This document shows positions 21,301 through 31,074 of a stretch of DNA of 64,000 bases, piece by piece. Location: the NCBI RefSeq assembly GCF_963678635.1, contig NC_087066.1:32617301-32681300 (forward strand). The letters run 5' to 3'. Positions within the stretch are counted from its first letter, which is position 1. Each line of letters begins with the position of its first letter. Position numbers and translations under genes: made by a program. Below the pieces are notes generated by a model that searched no databases, was not told where the DNA came from, and saw nothing but the letters and a program-made list of their open reading frames with translations. This DNA is from Symsagittifera roscoffensis. Lineage: Eukaryota > Xenacoelomorpha > Acoela > Convolutidae.

Positions 21301-24300
21301 TTCGTGTCAGCAGACTACCAGACTGTGTTCCTCATGAGCAAACAGGATTTCAAAGAGTTCGGGTCAACACAGGCCACACGAATCGACATGGAGGTAAGCA
21401 TAATGCTAATACCATGGGTTAGAATAAAACAAATGATCTTATGTTGAAAAAAATGTAGTTTGAATACAGACTTCGTTGACGGATGTTTATTCGGTGCCTC
21501 GATTAAGCGACAGATCTATCGCTTAAACGAGGCAACGAATAAACATCCGTCAACGACGTCACGAAGTTTGTATTCATACTACATTTTTTTAACATAAGAT
21601 ATAAGATAGTTTTAGGTATAAATTTCAGTTCGCTCAAAAGAGTTAACTAAAATCTTGAACAATGTAAGTATCACAAAAGCTTGCGACCAATAAACGTTTT
21701 TCTTTCAAGTATTCGAAACCTTGACCGACCTGAAGGCGCCTCCATTTAGTTGGGCGAATTCATTTTTTTTAACCGAACAGCCTAAATTTTTCTTCAGCGC
21801 TACTGCACTAAGTTTGAGGGGAAGCTCGCGCCGTAAAAAAGCGTTTTTGGTTTGAAACTTTCCAAAAAAGAGCTTCATAATCATTTTCGTATAATCATAT
21901 CACAAAATAGTTTTTATAGTGTTTTAAGAGAGCTTGGGAAATCAATTGGTCGCCCTAAGACACAATTTTTTCCAGAAAGTTTTAGAAATACTGTAGAAAA
22001 TCAGAAAATAATGGGTTCAAATACAATACTGTTTCGACAAGAAGTTTTTTCTGCCGGTTATTAAAACGTGGACCATCATATCCAAGACAACGCAAACGCA
22101 AGCAACTGAGCTACATCCGCAACGGATCTGCTATGAAAGGCTTGTCAAATCAAAGCGTAATACAGACAAGCCTTTCATGGCAGATTCGTTACAATGTAGC
22201 TCAGTTGCTTGCGTTGTCTTGGGCATGATGGTCCACGTTTTAATAACCGACAAAAAAAAACTTCTTGTCGAAACAGTATTGTATTTGAACCCATTGATTG
22301 TCTAAATTTCTATAGTATTTCTAAAACGTACACTATTTAAGGAATTATTCCCTATTAATTGCGAATGCAATTTGTATAAAACGGAGGCACATAAGACTAT
22401 TCACTCATTTTTCCAAAAAAATCAAGTAAAGCCAAATAACTACATATGGTGTTTGCTTATTTTAGATTTCTTTGTTGGGGCTGGACAAAAGTGGGATGAA
22501 TGAGAAGATAGGACAACATGAGTCGAATGCCACACTGGCCCATGTAGAGGCCCTTTTTCAGTGGAAGGACGGATACATCATGGAGGGAGACACGTGAGTA
22601 AAACATAACAAATCCATTAATTCTTCAACTCTCCATTCCTCCCCGACGATCGACTCCAACATTTTTAAGGCAATTTTGGCGCTATAATAAACTGTGTGGG
22701 TCTAAAAGACGGTATTTTAGGTGTGAGGTGACACCCTGTTGAAAGCGACAATTGATCGAAAGCAATTATTCGCACTTTTTTTGAAAAGGCGACAATTCAC
22801 ACGGGGCAATAATTCGTATCAGGCGTCAATTAGTAGTTTTTAATTGATATGTGGAAATAAATAACAGTTTCTTGATGCACTTGATTGTAATTATGCGTAG
22901 AGTTTTAAAAAACGCAGCAGGTTTATGCAGAAAATTTGCTGTATTTTTCAATCAATATGCAAATTGAAATGGTTTAATGTTCAGATAACGTTAATTAACA
23001 ACAATCAGTAGCACCGAAACCCTTGGCTTGCAATCATTACTTTTGTTTTACCTTTTACATCTTTGCTTCTTAAGTCTTACTGCATCAAATATATCTGCAA
23101 TTCACGGCTAGTCAGCGCGGGAATCAGCAACTTGTCCTTGATGGACAGTTCTTCAACAGAAACCAATACAATAAGGTCACCGCTAGGCCCACTTGGAGGT
23201 AAAGCAAAGGCTATGGAAAACATCTTCAACACAGAGGCGAAGCTGAGCTTCGCACCATTTGCGAAATAAAAACAAAGAGTTTTATGAATGCTATAAATAA
23301 TCCAAGTTTTAAAAAAAAGACTCCTTTCTACGTTCATTACTCATAAAAATACTTCAAACTGAAAAAAAAAAGCCTCAAAAATCTTTTTTTAAAACAAAAA
23401 TTGCTAAGAAAGCCAAAAATATCCTGTAACGAAACCATAATCACCATAAGAAGCTTCACAAAAAGCAATACGAATGCTAGAAAAGAGCTCTACCTTCAAA
23501 AAAAATAAATTCTACGCGGAAACTAGCCGACAAAAATAAGCAGACGGACAATAAGACAATTATCTAAATTGGCCAAAATTCAATTTGAAAGAAAAACAGT
23601 TTGCATTAAAAACAGGCCTCGGCAGGAATGGCAGTCCCGGGCTTTTTCGTCTCAAGAATGGCGATTACAAAATTTTGGAATAGAGATGAAGCATCGAACT
23701 ACAGGAACTAAGACGACAAAAATAAACAGACGGAGGATAGTCCGAAAAAGCACAACAACTCCAGTTTGCAAAAAAAAGGGCCCAGCCGGATTCGATCCGC
23801 AACTCTTTGCTGTATCAAGCAGTTGTTTTACCTCTACTCCAGATGCGCCGGATATTTGATTGGATTTTAATTTGTAATTGCCAAGCGGTAACAAAGCCGA
23901 AAAAACCTGAGCAGAACCCTTCATGACAAAAAGAAAAACAGAAAAACTTCCCCTCAGAGCGCACTCAGGCACACAAAAACTTTTTTCGGACGTAACGACG
24001 CAATAAGCAGACACTAAGTCGATATTAATTAGGCCATTTATAAAGCTGATAAAAAACGGGAAAAAAAGTGGAAAAAGAAAGAAATTTTGTTAAGAAATTT
24101 GCATGGAGACCGCTGTAAAATATGCCTAAATATTTGCAATACTTCGCGTGCCTCAGATCGCGTGTTATTTATTGCTTTGCTGTTAGAATTTAAATTATTT
24201 CTGATCAAAGGCTTTTTCGGGAATAATTATCGCTCGGTACTAATAGTCACGCTCTACGAATCATCGCTTTTGTTAAATAAATAGTACTATTTGTGGATTT

Positions 24301-26403
24301 CGACGAATTTTCGCTTACGAAGAATTGTGGCCTTGCGCATTTTCTCAAAGTCCTACTAATGGATCAGTCATTTTGGAGAAATAAATTTAGTTTTAGTTTT
24401 TTCCGTTTTAATAACCCAGAAACAATTTGGTCACCCTAAAAAGGTCCACTTTTCTCGAAAATCGCTCCCTCGGTTTTCAATGCTTAACGGACTCAGTCAT
24501 CGCTCATGCATTTTTTTCTGCATTGCACTAGATTCATGGCCACTTCTCCCTTCCAAATCGTGACAGTGATCTCAGGAGTACTTCTAATGCTCGAACGGGC
24601 CTATAACACCTTCATGCGCCTCTACAACTCTGCCAAGAAAAAGAAAAAAGAGGATCCCCCGCCCACTGATGAGACGGACAAGGTAAACAAGATCAGGGTG
24701 ACCGAATGAGTCGTAAAATTGTACACAATGGCGAAGCGTAAATGAGTCGTACGATTAAACACAACGGAGATAAGTGAAATAGTCAAGAAAACTATTCTTC
24801 AAAATTTATTTGTTTGTTGAAAAACAAACAAAAATCCTTCAGTTTTTTCAGCAAGGAGGATTAAAAGCATTTGCAGTACAAAGCGCAAAAAACTCTACGA
24901 AATTTAAAAACATTGAAGCGTTGTAAAAACCAAGCGGGAGTCTAAGCTGACCAGATATAATAATAATACTTAAGATATAATAATAATACTATTACAAAAC
25001 TTTCTCGCTCGCTTTAATTGCTCGATATTACATTAAAAAGCAAAACTTTTAAACCTATTTTCTCGACACTAAAAACTATTCGGATTTTTTAAAGTGCTGT
25101 CCAACTGAAAGAGCTTTAATATGAAATATCATTCGAACCATTTTGATGATTATTTGTACCTGATTTTGCGTGACAAATATTGAAAAGAAATGCCTTGACA
25201 CAAAAAATGCGAAAGAAACAATGCTTTTAAAATTTTAGTTTCGATACTTCAAAGAACGGTCCTCTTCAACTATTAGTCAACCTTTACTACAAATTGGCAG
25301 AAATTTTTTCAGATTGTTACGACCATGTGAAAAATGGAAAAAATTTTGTATTCGGGTGTGTTTTAGTTTTTTTTTTCACGCAAAATCAGCTACCACAAAT
25401 AATCATCGGAGAGAATTGAGTGATATATTATAGTAAAGCTCTTTTAAGTCGTGATTCGAACGACATTAAAAACTTCAAAAAAGTTTTCCCAGTGTCGCGA
25501 AAAATCGGTTTGAAATTTTCGTCTAAATTCGAGCGAGTATGCTTAATTTGGGACGTTTACAATAGCTGATTTATGTTAGTTTTTGGAGAATTTTAATGCC
25601 ATTTTGTTTTTTACATTTTTTTAGTTATTTTTTTTTCAAAATTGGTTGCCCTGTTTTCCTATATTACTAGGACTGTCAAAAAAGCCTAAAATATAGTTTT
25701 AAATCAGATCTTTTTATCACACCTCGCATAAAAAACTACATTAATTTGAAAAAGAAAAAAAATTTTTTTCTTGTAGTTTTTTAAGACTAGGTCAGAAGAT
25801 TCTGTGCTACTTGCACAGTAACCGGCTCTCCTCGTTACCTTTTAAATTCAGTGTTTTCTAGCTTGAATGACCTGTTGTGCCAAATACCGGTCGACATCAA
25901 AAATATATTTTAACGCGCTCTTTTTTAAGTACTAGCCAAATTGATTTGTCTGAAACTGATTATTATAATAAATGTAGAATGGAAAAAAAGTTAGGAGCGA
26001 AAATGGATCATTTTGCCACCCTGTGTACAAAAAGCCACATGGCGAATCTGAGACAGATAAGGAGATGACTAATGAATCAAAGGGCGGTGACGGAGGCTGT
26101 TCAAGTAAACCTGGAAGCCGCATGCAGACTCCACTGATTAAGGTTAGCACTTGAACTATCTGAAAATTACGCAATTAACGTCCACAAACTATCCGCCAGG
26201 AACTGATCTTACGCTCACATAAAACTAAGTGTATTTCAAGAATTGTTGAAGAGGTATAAATCCTGAGATTTAAATCCCGTTTAGAGCCTTGATCCCAACA
26301 GTTCATCTTTTTAGGAAACTTACAACCCCCAATTGTTCCTTTCCTTCTGCTTTAGGTGGACAAACCGGATCAGGACAATCTCGGATTTGAATCTGATAAT
26401 TAA
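14974..26403 (+). CDS. Nine-exon gene for an unrecognised two-pass membrane protein (504 aa)
   Basis: Coding exons: 14974-15366, 16451-16691, 17751-17902, 20764-20945, 21222-21393, 22466-22593, 24532-24682, 26096-26143 and 26356-26403. They sum to 1515 bp (504 codons plus stop), with phases agreeing at every junction. Predicted protein: a hydrophilic N-terminal tail (about 1-160); TM1 at about 163-186; a non-cytosolic domain (about 187-425) with possible N-glycosylation sites at N229, N241 and N401 and Cys pair 225/244; TM2 at about 426-447; and a Lys-rich C-tail. A short acidic motif is present in both tails: DNPESGELGFEEN (N-tail) and DKPDQDNLGFESDN (C-terminal end). No known family was recognised. 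Two-TM topology with a large luminal loop recalls several TMEM families, but no match could be established. Exon 8 and the acceptor of exon 5 are the weakest parts. Confidence 0.75.
15633..16190 (+). repeat. Tandem duplication of about 292 bp in intron 1
   Basis: Two adjacent copies (about 15633-15924 and 15925-16190) each begin 'tctgcgtggtgtgata' and run through 'cttgggcatattcgacagtc' and 'aataagcagattctaaacga'. They end in the 'attagac(g/a)aaaaatcaaa' block of repeat R, which continues to about 16370. Confidence 0.75.
16190..16370 (+). repeat. Dispersed repeat R copy
   Basis: 'ctcgacactggaaaa', 'tcgaattacgactgaaag', then 'gtacctgattttgcgtgg', 'cccgaatacaaagtttctcc' and 'caatggt'. Confidence 0.65.
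16451..16691 (+). CDS. Exon 2, containing TM1
   Basis: Acceptor tttatttgcag (AG 16449-16450); donor G|gtaaga at 16692. 80 codons plus one base. A basic patch (KSEPKQKKGPSKGAK) precedes the hydrophobic LLLQLIIVLGVVTLCLISAV, suggesting an N-in orientation. Confidence 0.82.
16692..16795 (+). CDS. Possible alternative 3' coding extension of exon 2 (intron retention)
   Basis: If the exon 2 donor is skipped, the frame stays open for about 34 further codons (ending KSNSKMENQ, stop 16793-16795). AATAAA follows at 16813-16818 and again at 16852-16857. This would give a short, single-TM isoform of about 245 residues lacking the luminal domain. It is inferred from sequence only. Confidence 0.4.
16813..16857 (+). 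terminator. Possible intronic polyadenylation signals
   Basis: Two AATAAA hexamers (16813-16818 and 16852-16857) closely follow the stop codon of the retained-intron frame. Confidence 0.45.
17236..17300. repeat. Perfect 24-bp-stem hairpin in intron 2
   Basis: 17236-17259 (GTTAGGGATATTTGTACTTG...) is the exact reverse complement of 17277-17300, with a 17-nt loop. It could be a tiny foldback transposon or a structured RNA. No longer element was recognised around it. Confidence 0.85.
17751..17902 (+). CDS. Exon 3 of the two-pass membrane protein gene
   Basis: Acceptor cctatatcag (AG 17749-17750), donor GAG|gtgaaa at 17903. The single base carried from exon 2 (G) plus GA gives Gly, then MVFIGVDLDLITCE. 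It holds two NxT sites (NFT, NET) and both Cys of the luminal part. Confidence 0.78.
18070..18735 (-). mobile_element. hAT-derived fragment with inverted end blocks in intron 3
   Basis: Blocks near 18120 ('ttgagcctaaactcccagtaag') and 18712-18735 (complement of 'ttgagttaaaacttccggta') are inverted relative to each other and enclose the zinc-finger frame at 18343-18567. It appears to be an internally deleted DNA transposon. Borders are approximate. Confidence 0.5.
18343..18567 (-). pseudogene. BED/TTF-like zinc-finger N-terminus of a hAT-type transposase
   Basis: A 75-residue frame starting MSRERSVKGRCKFNEDWLQ, then GKFKLWVAKS..EHEFRCVLCKKAYTL followed by a basic SNVLRDSAKRK. This order (KF...W..W...F.C..C.K....S...H..) is the N-terminal zinc finger typical of hAT-related proteins such as ZNF862/C17orf113 types. 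No catalytic domain follows, so it is a relic. It lies antisense in an intron of the host gene. Confidence 0.65.
19024..19200 (-). repeat. Inverted partner of the repeat at 1-240
   Basis: 'taagcttccttcgatcaatt' and 'acgcgttaatagcg' followed by 'tatatcgcgcgtt' mirror blocks in 1-240. Confidence 0.6.
19815..20570. mobile_element. Degenerate relative of the hAT MITE at 7.9 kb, expanded by an insertion
   Basis: The left part ('gttttaaaacactgttta') and the right part ('ttattgttgacattcaatca' then 'cactgttttgcggg' and 'acaataataaaaaacagcaa') match the interior of the 7945-8355 element. About 500 bp of unrelated DNA, including an 81-bp tandem pair, lies between them. TIRs are not recognisable. Confidence 0.6.
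19851..20010 (+). repeat. 81-bp tandem duplication
   Basis: Two nearly identical units start 'aaaatttaaactcttggcat' (19851 and 19932) and end 'gaccgatcgtttag(a/c)agacc'. Confidence 0.9.
20764..20945 (+). CDS. Exon 4 of the two-pass membrane protein gene
   Basis: Acceptor tctcctctccttag (AG 20762-20763), donor CTTCT|gtaaat at 20946. Begins TSLPPFMTQEKESG and ends TGTWGILVNKYDDAQL. Ends with two bases of a codon. GC content is well above the flanks. Confidence 0.78.
21222..21393 (+). CDS. Exon 5 of the two-pass membrane protein gene
   Basis: Acceptor tagtacttttag (AG 21220-21221) chosen because it is the one that restores frame after exon 4 (CT+T = Leu). It encodes FETALTGSADDRWLLAADLI onward, with donor GAG|gtaagc at 21394. 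The frame is open further upstream to about 21109, so an alternative acceptor plus a micro-exon cannot be excluded. Confidence 0.65.
21436..21600. repeat. 165-bp foldback element in intron 5
   Basis: The left arm beginning 'atcttatgttgaaaaaaatg' and the right arm ending 'ttttttaacataagat' are inverted, with 'gttgacggatgtttattcg' pairing with 'cgaataaacatccgtcaac' near the centre. Confidence 0.85.
21979..22327. repeat. 349-bp foldback element in intron 5
   Basis: Arms run from 'gttttagaaatactgtagaa' inward and end 'ctatagtatttctaaaac'. Long internal complementarity includes 'gcaagcaactgagctacat' with 'atgtagctcagttgcttgc' and 'atgaaaggcttgtc' with 'gacaagcctttcat'. Confidence 0.87.
22466..22593 (+). 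CDS. Exon 6 of the two-pass membrane protein gene
   Basis: Acceptor gcttattttag (AG 22464-22465), donor CAC|gtgagt at 22594. Encodes ISLLGLDKSGMNEK...ALFQWKDGYIMEGD, with an NAT sequon (N401). Confidence 0.78.
23228..23270 (+). repeat. GGCGAAG hairpin repeat copy in intron 6
   Basis: AACACAGAGGCGAAGCTGAG followed by CTTCGCACCATTTGCGA. GGCGAAGC pairs with GCTTCGC. Confidence 0.55.
23775..23870 (-). repeat. tRNA-like sequence (SINE head)
   Basis: On the minus strand: a perfect-type B box GGATCGAATCC, a stem TGCT...AGCA in the anticodon-arm position, and a loose A-box (TGGAGTAGAGG). No convincing acceptor stem. Confidence 0.42.
24532..24682 (+). CDS. Exon 7, containing TM2
   Basis: Acceptor ttctgcattgcactag (AG 24530-24531), donor AAG|gtaaac at 24683. 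The split codon AC+A gives Thr. It encodes SPFQIVTVISGVLLML (TM2) followed by the basic KKKKKEDPPPTDETDK. Confidence 0.8.
25010..25170 (+). repeat. Dispersed repeat R copy in intron 7
   Basis: 'ctcgacactaaaaac', 'gatgattatttgtacctgat', 'tttgcgtgac'. Confidence 0.6.
25315..25570 (-). repeat. Dispersed repeat R copy, inverted
   Basis: The minus strand carries the R order: 'cgctcgaatttagac', 'aaaccga', 'gtgtcg', 'gtcgttcgaatcacgac', 'tgattatttgtggtagctga', 'ttttgcgtg', 'cacccgaatacaaa'. Confidence 0.65.
26096..26143 (+). CDS. Exon 8 (tentative)
   Basis: 16 codons (AVSSKPGSRMQTPLIK) between an AG at 26094-26095 and donor AAG|gttagc. The upstream polypyrimidine tract is weak, though a branch-point-like TGACTAATGA lies upstream. 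It was chosen because it is the option that keeps phase 0 with both neighbours and leads into the LGFE-containing last exon. Confidence 0.45.
26356..26403 (+). CDS. Exon 9, C-terminus and stop
   Basis: Acceptor ttccttctgctttag (AG 26354-26355). Encodes VDKPDQDNLGFESDN and TAA. The LGFE motif repeats one from exon 1, supporting this frame. Confidence 0.7.
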   Translation: MDKPDQDNLGFESDN

Positions 26404-26751
26404 TGGAAAATATCAGCTGTACCGTATGAGCAGAGACTATTATACGCAGCAATATTCAATATAACTGATATATAGTTGATTGAATTGACGACAGATGAAA
26501 GAATTTGAAAAAACATCTTCCTACGCAATATTATCATTTTGAACTATTAGATACGAAAATGCAGGCGTGGTTTTTTCTTATGACAAATTTCGACTCTCTA
26601 AGCAAAAAAAAGCTGAATTATTTGAACCATCTGAACATGAAGTTCAAAATTAAAATCCATATTTATACGATCAATTTGCATCGCAAAATCATTAACACAG
26701 AAGCTAAGCGATCGTCTACCGAACAACCGAATCGTCTTTCAAACAACATAA

Positions 26752-26774
26752 AATAAATTTACTAAGCCAATAAA
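26752..26774 (+). terminator. Polyadenylation signals of the two-pass protein gene
   Basis: AATAAA at 26752-26757 and 26769-26774, about 350 bp after the stop. Confidence 0.5.
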
Positions 26775-27562
26775 TCAAGCGAGTTGGTAAATTGACAACA
26801 TAACAGGAGGCCTGTCAACTATAGTCAGACTTGTTGTTTAAAATTTCAATTTCTTGCATACAGAGTACAGGCAATTTTGCGTGTAAAGGCAACGGTGCGA
26901 CCTCTAGTCTAGGTGAGAAGGAACCTGTATTTTGTTCAGATTCAAAAATGAAGCAAACTCAATTTCATGCAGATAGCAAGTAAAACAAAACAAACGGAAA
27001 TTAAGAACACGGAAATTAAAACGAAACCCAAAAATCCGAAAAAAAGAGACTTTTTATAGGTAGTATGATTGAAGTTACATGCTGTTATATGACCTTTTAT
27101 ATCTGCACTTTGGATACATGTTTTTTTTTCAGATTTCTAAGAGAATTCTTTAACGGGAAAAAAGTCGAATCGTATGAGAACTACTTCGGTTGAATAAATA
27201 TAAGGCCTAAAATCTCTATGAATACCAGGAATTTTCTATGATTGACTTTTTTCGAACCCTGTTGAGAAGAATGGTTGTGATCAATAGGAAAATTACATCA
27301 ATTACGTTTTTTTGTGCCATTTGGAATGTGGTACTGAGTTGCGCAATTTGCCTTCCAATTGGAAATAATTACAAATAGAGTACATAGGTCAAATCGTGAA
27401 AAATAAATTTAAAAATGATTACAAACAGAGTTCATAGGTCAAACCGCGAAAAGTTTTTTCGGCTCAACTGGTGTCTGCTCAAAGATTGCCGGCCATGTTT
27501 CCGCTTCGTAAGTTTAGTTCAGTTCCTAAAATCAATTTCAAAATTCTTGCTTGGCGGCATGT
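26775..27562. other. Intergenic, nothing recognised
   Basis: No supported gene. It contains a short direct repeat near 27365 and 27417 ('attacaaa(t/c)agagt(a/t)cataggtcaaa'). Confidence 0.4.
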
Positions 27563-28999
27563 TTGCCTAGAATTCCTGTTTGATAAAAACAGGTATCATG
27601 AAAGTGTATGGGATTGGATTTTTTAAATTTTTTGATACGCTTTGGAACACTCACTTTTTGCAAAAAAAAAAACTATTTTTGTTTTCTAGAAACCCCTTCA
27701 ACCGATTTTCAAAAAAGTGTATCAATAGAGAGACCACCTACAGCCTTGTGCACCTGCATACTTCCCTGGTCTCTATTTCCTTTACCCCTTTGTCTACAGC
27801 CTTCGTAAAAGTCTGTGGGGGGAATATTTGACCGACATTTTTGATTTTTTAACGTTTTCTCAAAAACTTAGCTACCAAATCTGAGATTTTGGTTTCAATG
27901 GACAGCACAGATATAAAAATCTCCCTTCCATAAGCGGCTATGCCCAAACTTTTTGACACATATAATAATATACAATACTATGGCTCTGTGAATAGTCAAA
28001 TTTTTGAGAGTTTTTGGAACTTTTTCAAACTTTTCTCGAAAACTAACCTCCCAAACCCGAGGTTGTGGGCTAAATGGAGATACCGGGTAGTATGAAGCTC
28101 CCCTGCATCGGCCCCCAATCGCATTTTTTTCGAACAAATTTGATTTTTTGAGCCTACAAAAATATAGCCCTCTGATAAAAGTCAAAGTCATTATTTTTGA
28201 CCGTGTTTTGAAACTGCTTGACTTTTCTCGAGAATTTCCCTGCCAAGCCTGGATTTTTGGGTTCAATCGAAATAAAAGGTTGGGCAACTTTCTTCTCCAT
28301 AGGCACTTAAGCCCAATTTTTGGAAACAAAAACGCTATCATTCTTGGAAATATCAACTTTCTGATTTGTTGACAGTTTTTTGGACATTTCTCAATAACTA
28401 TCCTGTTAAATCTGATATCAGAGGTTTAACCAACCCAGCAAGTTGTTAGAAGCTTATTTTTATAATTCGCTACTTCCAGTTGCTTTCAGAAAAAAGTTAT
28501 GGCCTTCAAACAATTGAACGTTTTAAGACGTTGATCGCTTTCTGGAAGTTATTTGACTCTAATCGAAAATTCTCAGGTTAAGTGTTTACTCGAGAAACCA
28601 AATTTTGAGAATCTTCTCTACTTTACCAGCCACGAGTTGCTTCTAGCAGAAAAAAGTAGCTGATTTTGGAAAATCAAGTTTTTGAACTTTGACTGTTTTT
28701 TAAAACTTTTTGAATTTTCCTAAAAACTACGCTATCAAATCTGAGATGAAAATTTCAATCGATCAAAGCGGTTGCCTGAATTCTTCCTGTTGAAGCACCT
28801 ACTCCTGAATTTTTTTGTAAGAGAAAGGTTGTCTTTAAGAAACTACCAAAATCTCATAAATTTTCACTCTTCTCAACTTATTTTAGTTAAAAAAACATTA
28901 AAATTTGAGGCAAGTCCAATTTTTAAATTACGCATTTCGTGCCACATCAGAATAATTCGAAAAATCAACTACTTACTTCCAGATTTAGCTGAGTAGTAG
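27563..28999 (+). mobile_element. HINE/Helentron-like element, family 2, copy B
   Basis: The 5' end carries a hairpin CCTGTTT...AAACAGG (27571-27593 region) followed by 'tatcatgaaagtgtatggga', matching the 5' end of the copies at 54.2 and 56.8 kb. The core has repeated 'aaaactta(g)ctaccaaatctgag'-type units with 'tttggtttcaatgg' and 'gcccaaattttt'. The 3' end has a decayed CCAGATTTAGCTG hairpin and a GTAG in place of CTAG. Confidence 0.7.
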
Positions 29000-29029
29000 A
29001 AACGTGAGCAGAAGTGGGGGAGGGGTCCC

Positions 29030-29300
29030 GGCGGTCCCCTCTATTTTAAGATTGGGAATAGATTTCCCAAGGTCTTAAGATAGAGAATAGGTTTCCCAAT
29101 GTTTAAGATACCAAGTTCCAGATGGTAAGTCTCAGATGGTAAATGTTTTTCGGCGCCCGATTTCCCATGTATTAGGATAGTGTATAGATTTCCCTATGTA
29201 TAAGGATTAGTAATTGAAATTCATTGTATTAAAACATGGAATGGATTTCCCAATGTATAAAGATAGGGATTGGTAAGGTTTCAGTGTGATAATAAAAGAA
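29030..29300 (+). repeat. Degenerate short tandem repeat
   Basis: Irregular units of about 40-60 bp around 'gatttcccaatgt(a)ttaagata' and 'gggaatag'. Confidence 0.6.
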
Positions 29301-29449
29301 TGGTAAGAAAAACGTTTTTTTTTTTGGATTTTATGTGCGAATGCCTAGTTTTTTTCACTAGTCATTAGTTTATTATGTGGTCACAGATTTTTCATGTATT
29401 AAGGTTATAGGTTTTAGTGTTTCAGATGGTAAGATGGTAAGTTTCGAGG

Positions 29450-30790
29450 AAAATTTTCAAAAAGAAACTAATTTTTGTAGCCAACACAATTTTGTAATCA
29501 CTATCAACTTTCTCACATAATATAATTTAAAACTGTTTATTCCGGATTTTTGTCCGACGTTTACAACAATGTCCTAGTGAGAGAAAATTGGAACCAATTG
29601 AAGCATTCAAAATGATATACCTAAGCATATGGTAGAAATGGGAATATATAGGTGTACTTTTACGAAAAGTTTTAAGAACAAACCTGTTGGTTTTTTTCTG
29701 AAAAGCTTCGATGTTTTTTTTTCTCTAGAAGAAGTTTTCTATTTTTCAAGGCAATATAACTAGAAAAAAGCCAATAAATCCAATTATGAAAAAGCTTCCC
29801 AAAAAACACTCAGAAAATTGACTCAGAAAACAAAATCCAGGTATAACTTTGTATCAATTGACAATTTAAAAAAAAAACGGAAGCAAAATTCATTGAGCAA
29901 AAATTCTACAGTTCCGCCTAGTTTTCTCACTGAAAAAAGTGAAGCTAACAAGAGCAAAGCTACGAATTTCACAGTATATCTGATTTTTGATTCATGCTTC
30001 ATCTATTATATTCCACATGAATTATTTTTGCTGGAATGCAACAAAAAATAAGTGAAAAAAATGTATCAATTAACCGAAGATTTTGTCTCGGGGTTGCTTA
30101 CTTCGAAATAAACTATCATTGGAACTTCTGAATTTTCTTGTAATTTTAGTTAATTTATCAAAAAATAACAAAAACCCTTGCAAAGAACTATCAGAAAAAA
30201 ACTGTGAACCAGATAACTGTATCTTCTTGTTTTAACCATATCTTTGAAATATGAAGTGCATTTCCAGTGCAGACTTACGCATAATATTATCTGGAAACAT
30301 TCAATGTCCAACAAAAATATTCACATTTTCATCTTTTCTATGTCGGCTATCAAAAACAGTAAACCACCAATCAGCTGCTCAAAAACGCGCTACTCTATGA
30401 ACTCAACCAAAGACACTAAACTAGGAAGCTTGTTAAACGTTAGCTAGGCAAAACAAATCAATTAACCAATGTTCTATAACTATCCAGTAAATTTTTCTGC
30501 AATTTTTGAACAAATAAGTTTCCATTTATTAGCTCATATTAAGTACATTTACAGCAAAATTAGAACAAGAAAACCCCCATTAGCAAGCCACCATTGCACT
30601 TCTCACTATCGATTAAAGTTTTTTGGATCGATTTTCAATGAGATTTTCACGATAATTTGAACCCGATTAGCACTCGAGTTGCTTTAATCGTCAATCAGAA
30701 ACTTTAAACAAAAGCATAAATTAACGATTAAAATATGCATTGAAATGATTTCCTAGTATTTACTGAAATAATTCAACTTTATGAAAATTG
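29450..30790 (-). repeat. Block A (left, inverted relative to right copies)
   Basis: Inverted homology to 36870-37900 and again 37990-38560. Shared text includes 'cttacaaaattaatcaaa'-type AT-rich DNA and the clear blocks 'gtagaaatgg', 'cttttacgaaaagtttt', 'ttggttttttctgaaaag', and 'gcttcatctattat'. The minus strand carries a decayed version of the open frame seen at 37150-37389. Confidence 0.7.
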
Positions 30791-30879
30791 TATAGATTTC
30801 GAAGCTACAATTTTTCAGAAAAACTATTAATTGTAGTAAGTTTTATGTTTACTGTTTTTTGAACATATATTTTTAAACT

Positions 30880-31074
30880 GACCTTCTCGAGGTGTGTTTT
30901 TGGAAGCTGCTGATCGTATTTCTCATCAACTTGAAATATCTTTTGACAAGAAGACTGTTTCTTTTTGACATGAATATTCAGTTCCTCGCTACTATAAGTG
31001 TGAAAATACAATTTTGACACTCCAAAACTCCACAGGATTAACAACATTTTGATGCAATTTGACGTGTTACACCT
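30880..31074 (-). pseudogene. Block Z: decayed Cys-rich/C2H2 zinc-finger frame
   Basis: The minus-strand frame includes ...GVSKLYFHTYSSEELNIHV KKKQSS..., then QQLPKTHLEK before a donor-like GT. It is a degraded copy of the frames at 34741-34982 and 36187-36432. Confidence 0.6.

Noticed and set aside
26053-26106. Alternative exon 8 starting ACAGATAAGG and ending at TTCAA|gtaaac
   Set aside because: It forces the last exon into a frame without the LGFE motif and makes the C-terminus unrelated; the 26096-26143 model is phase-consistent.
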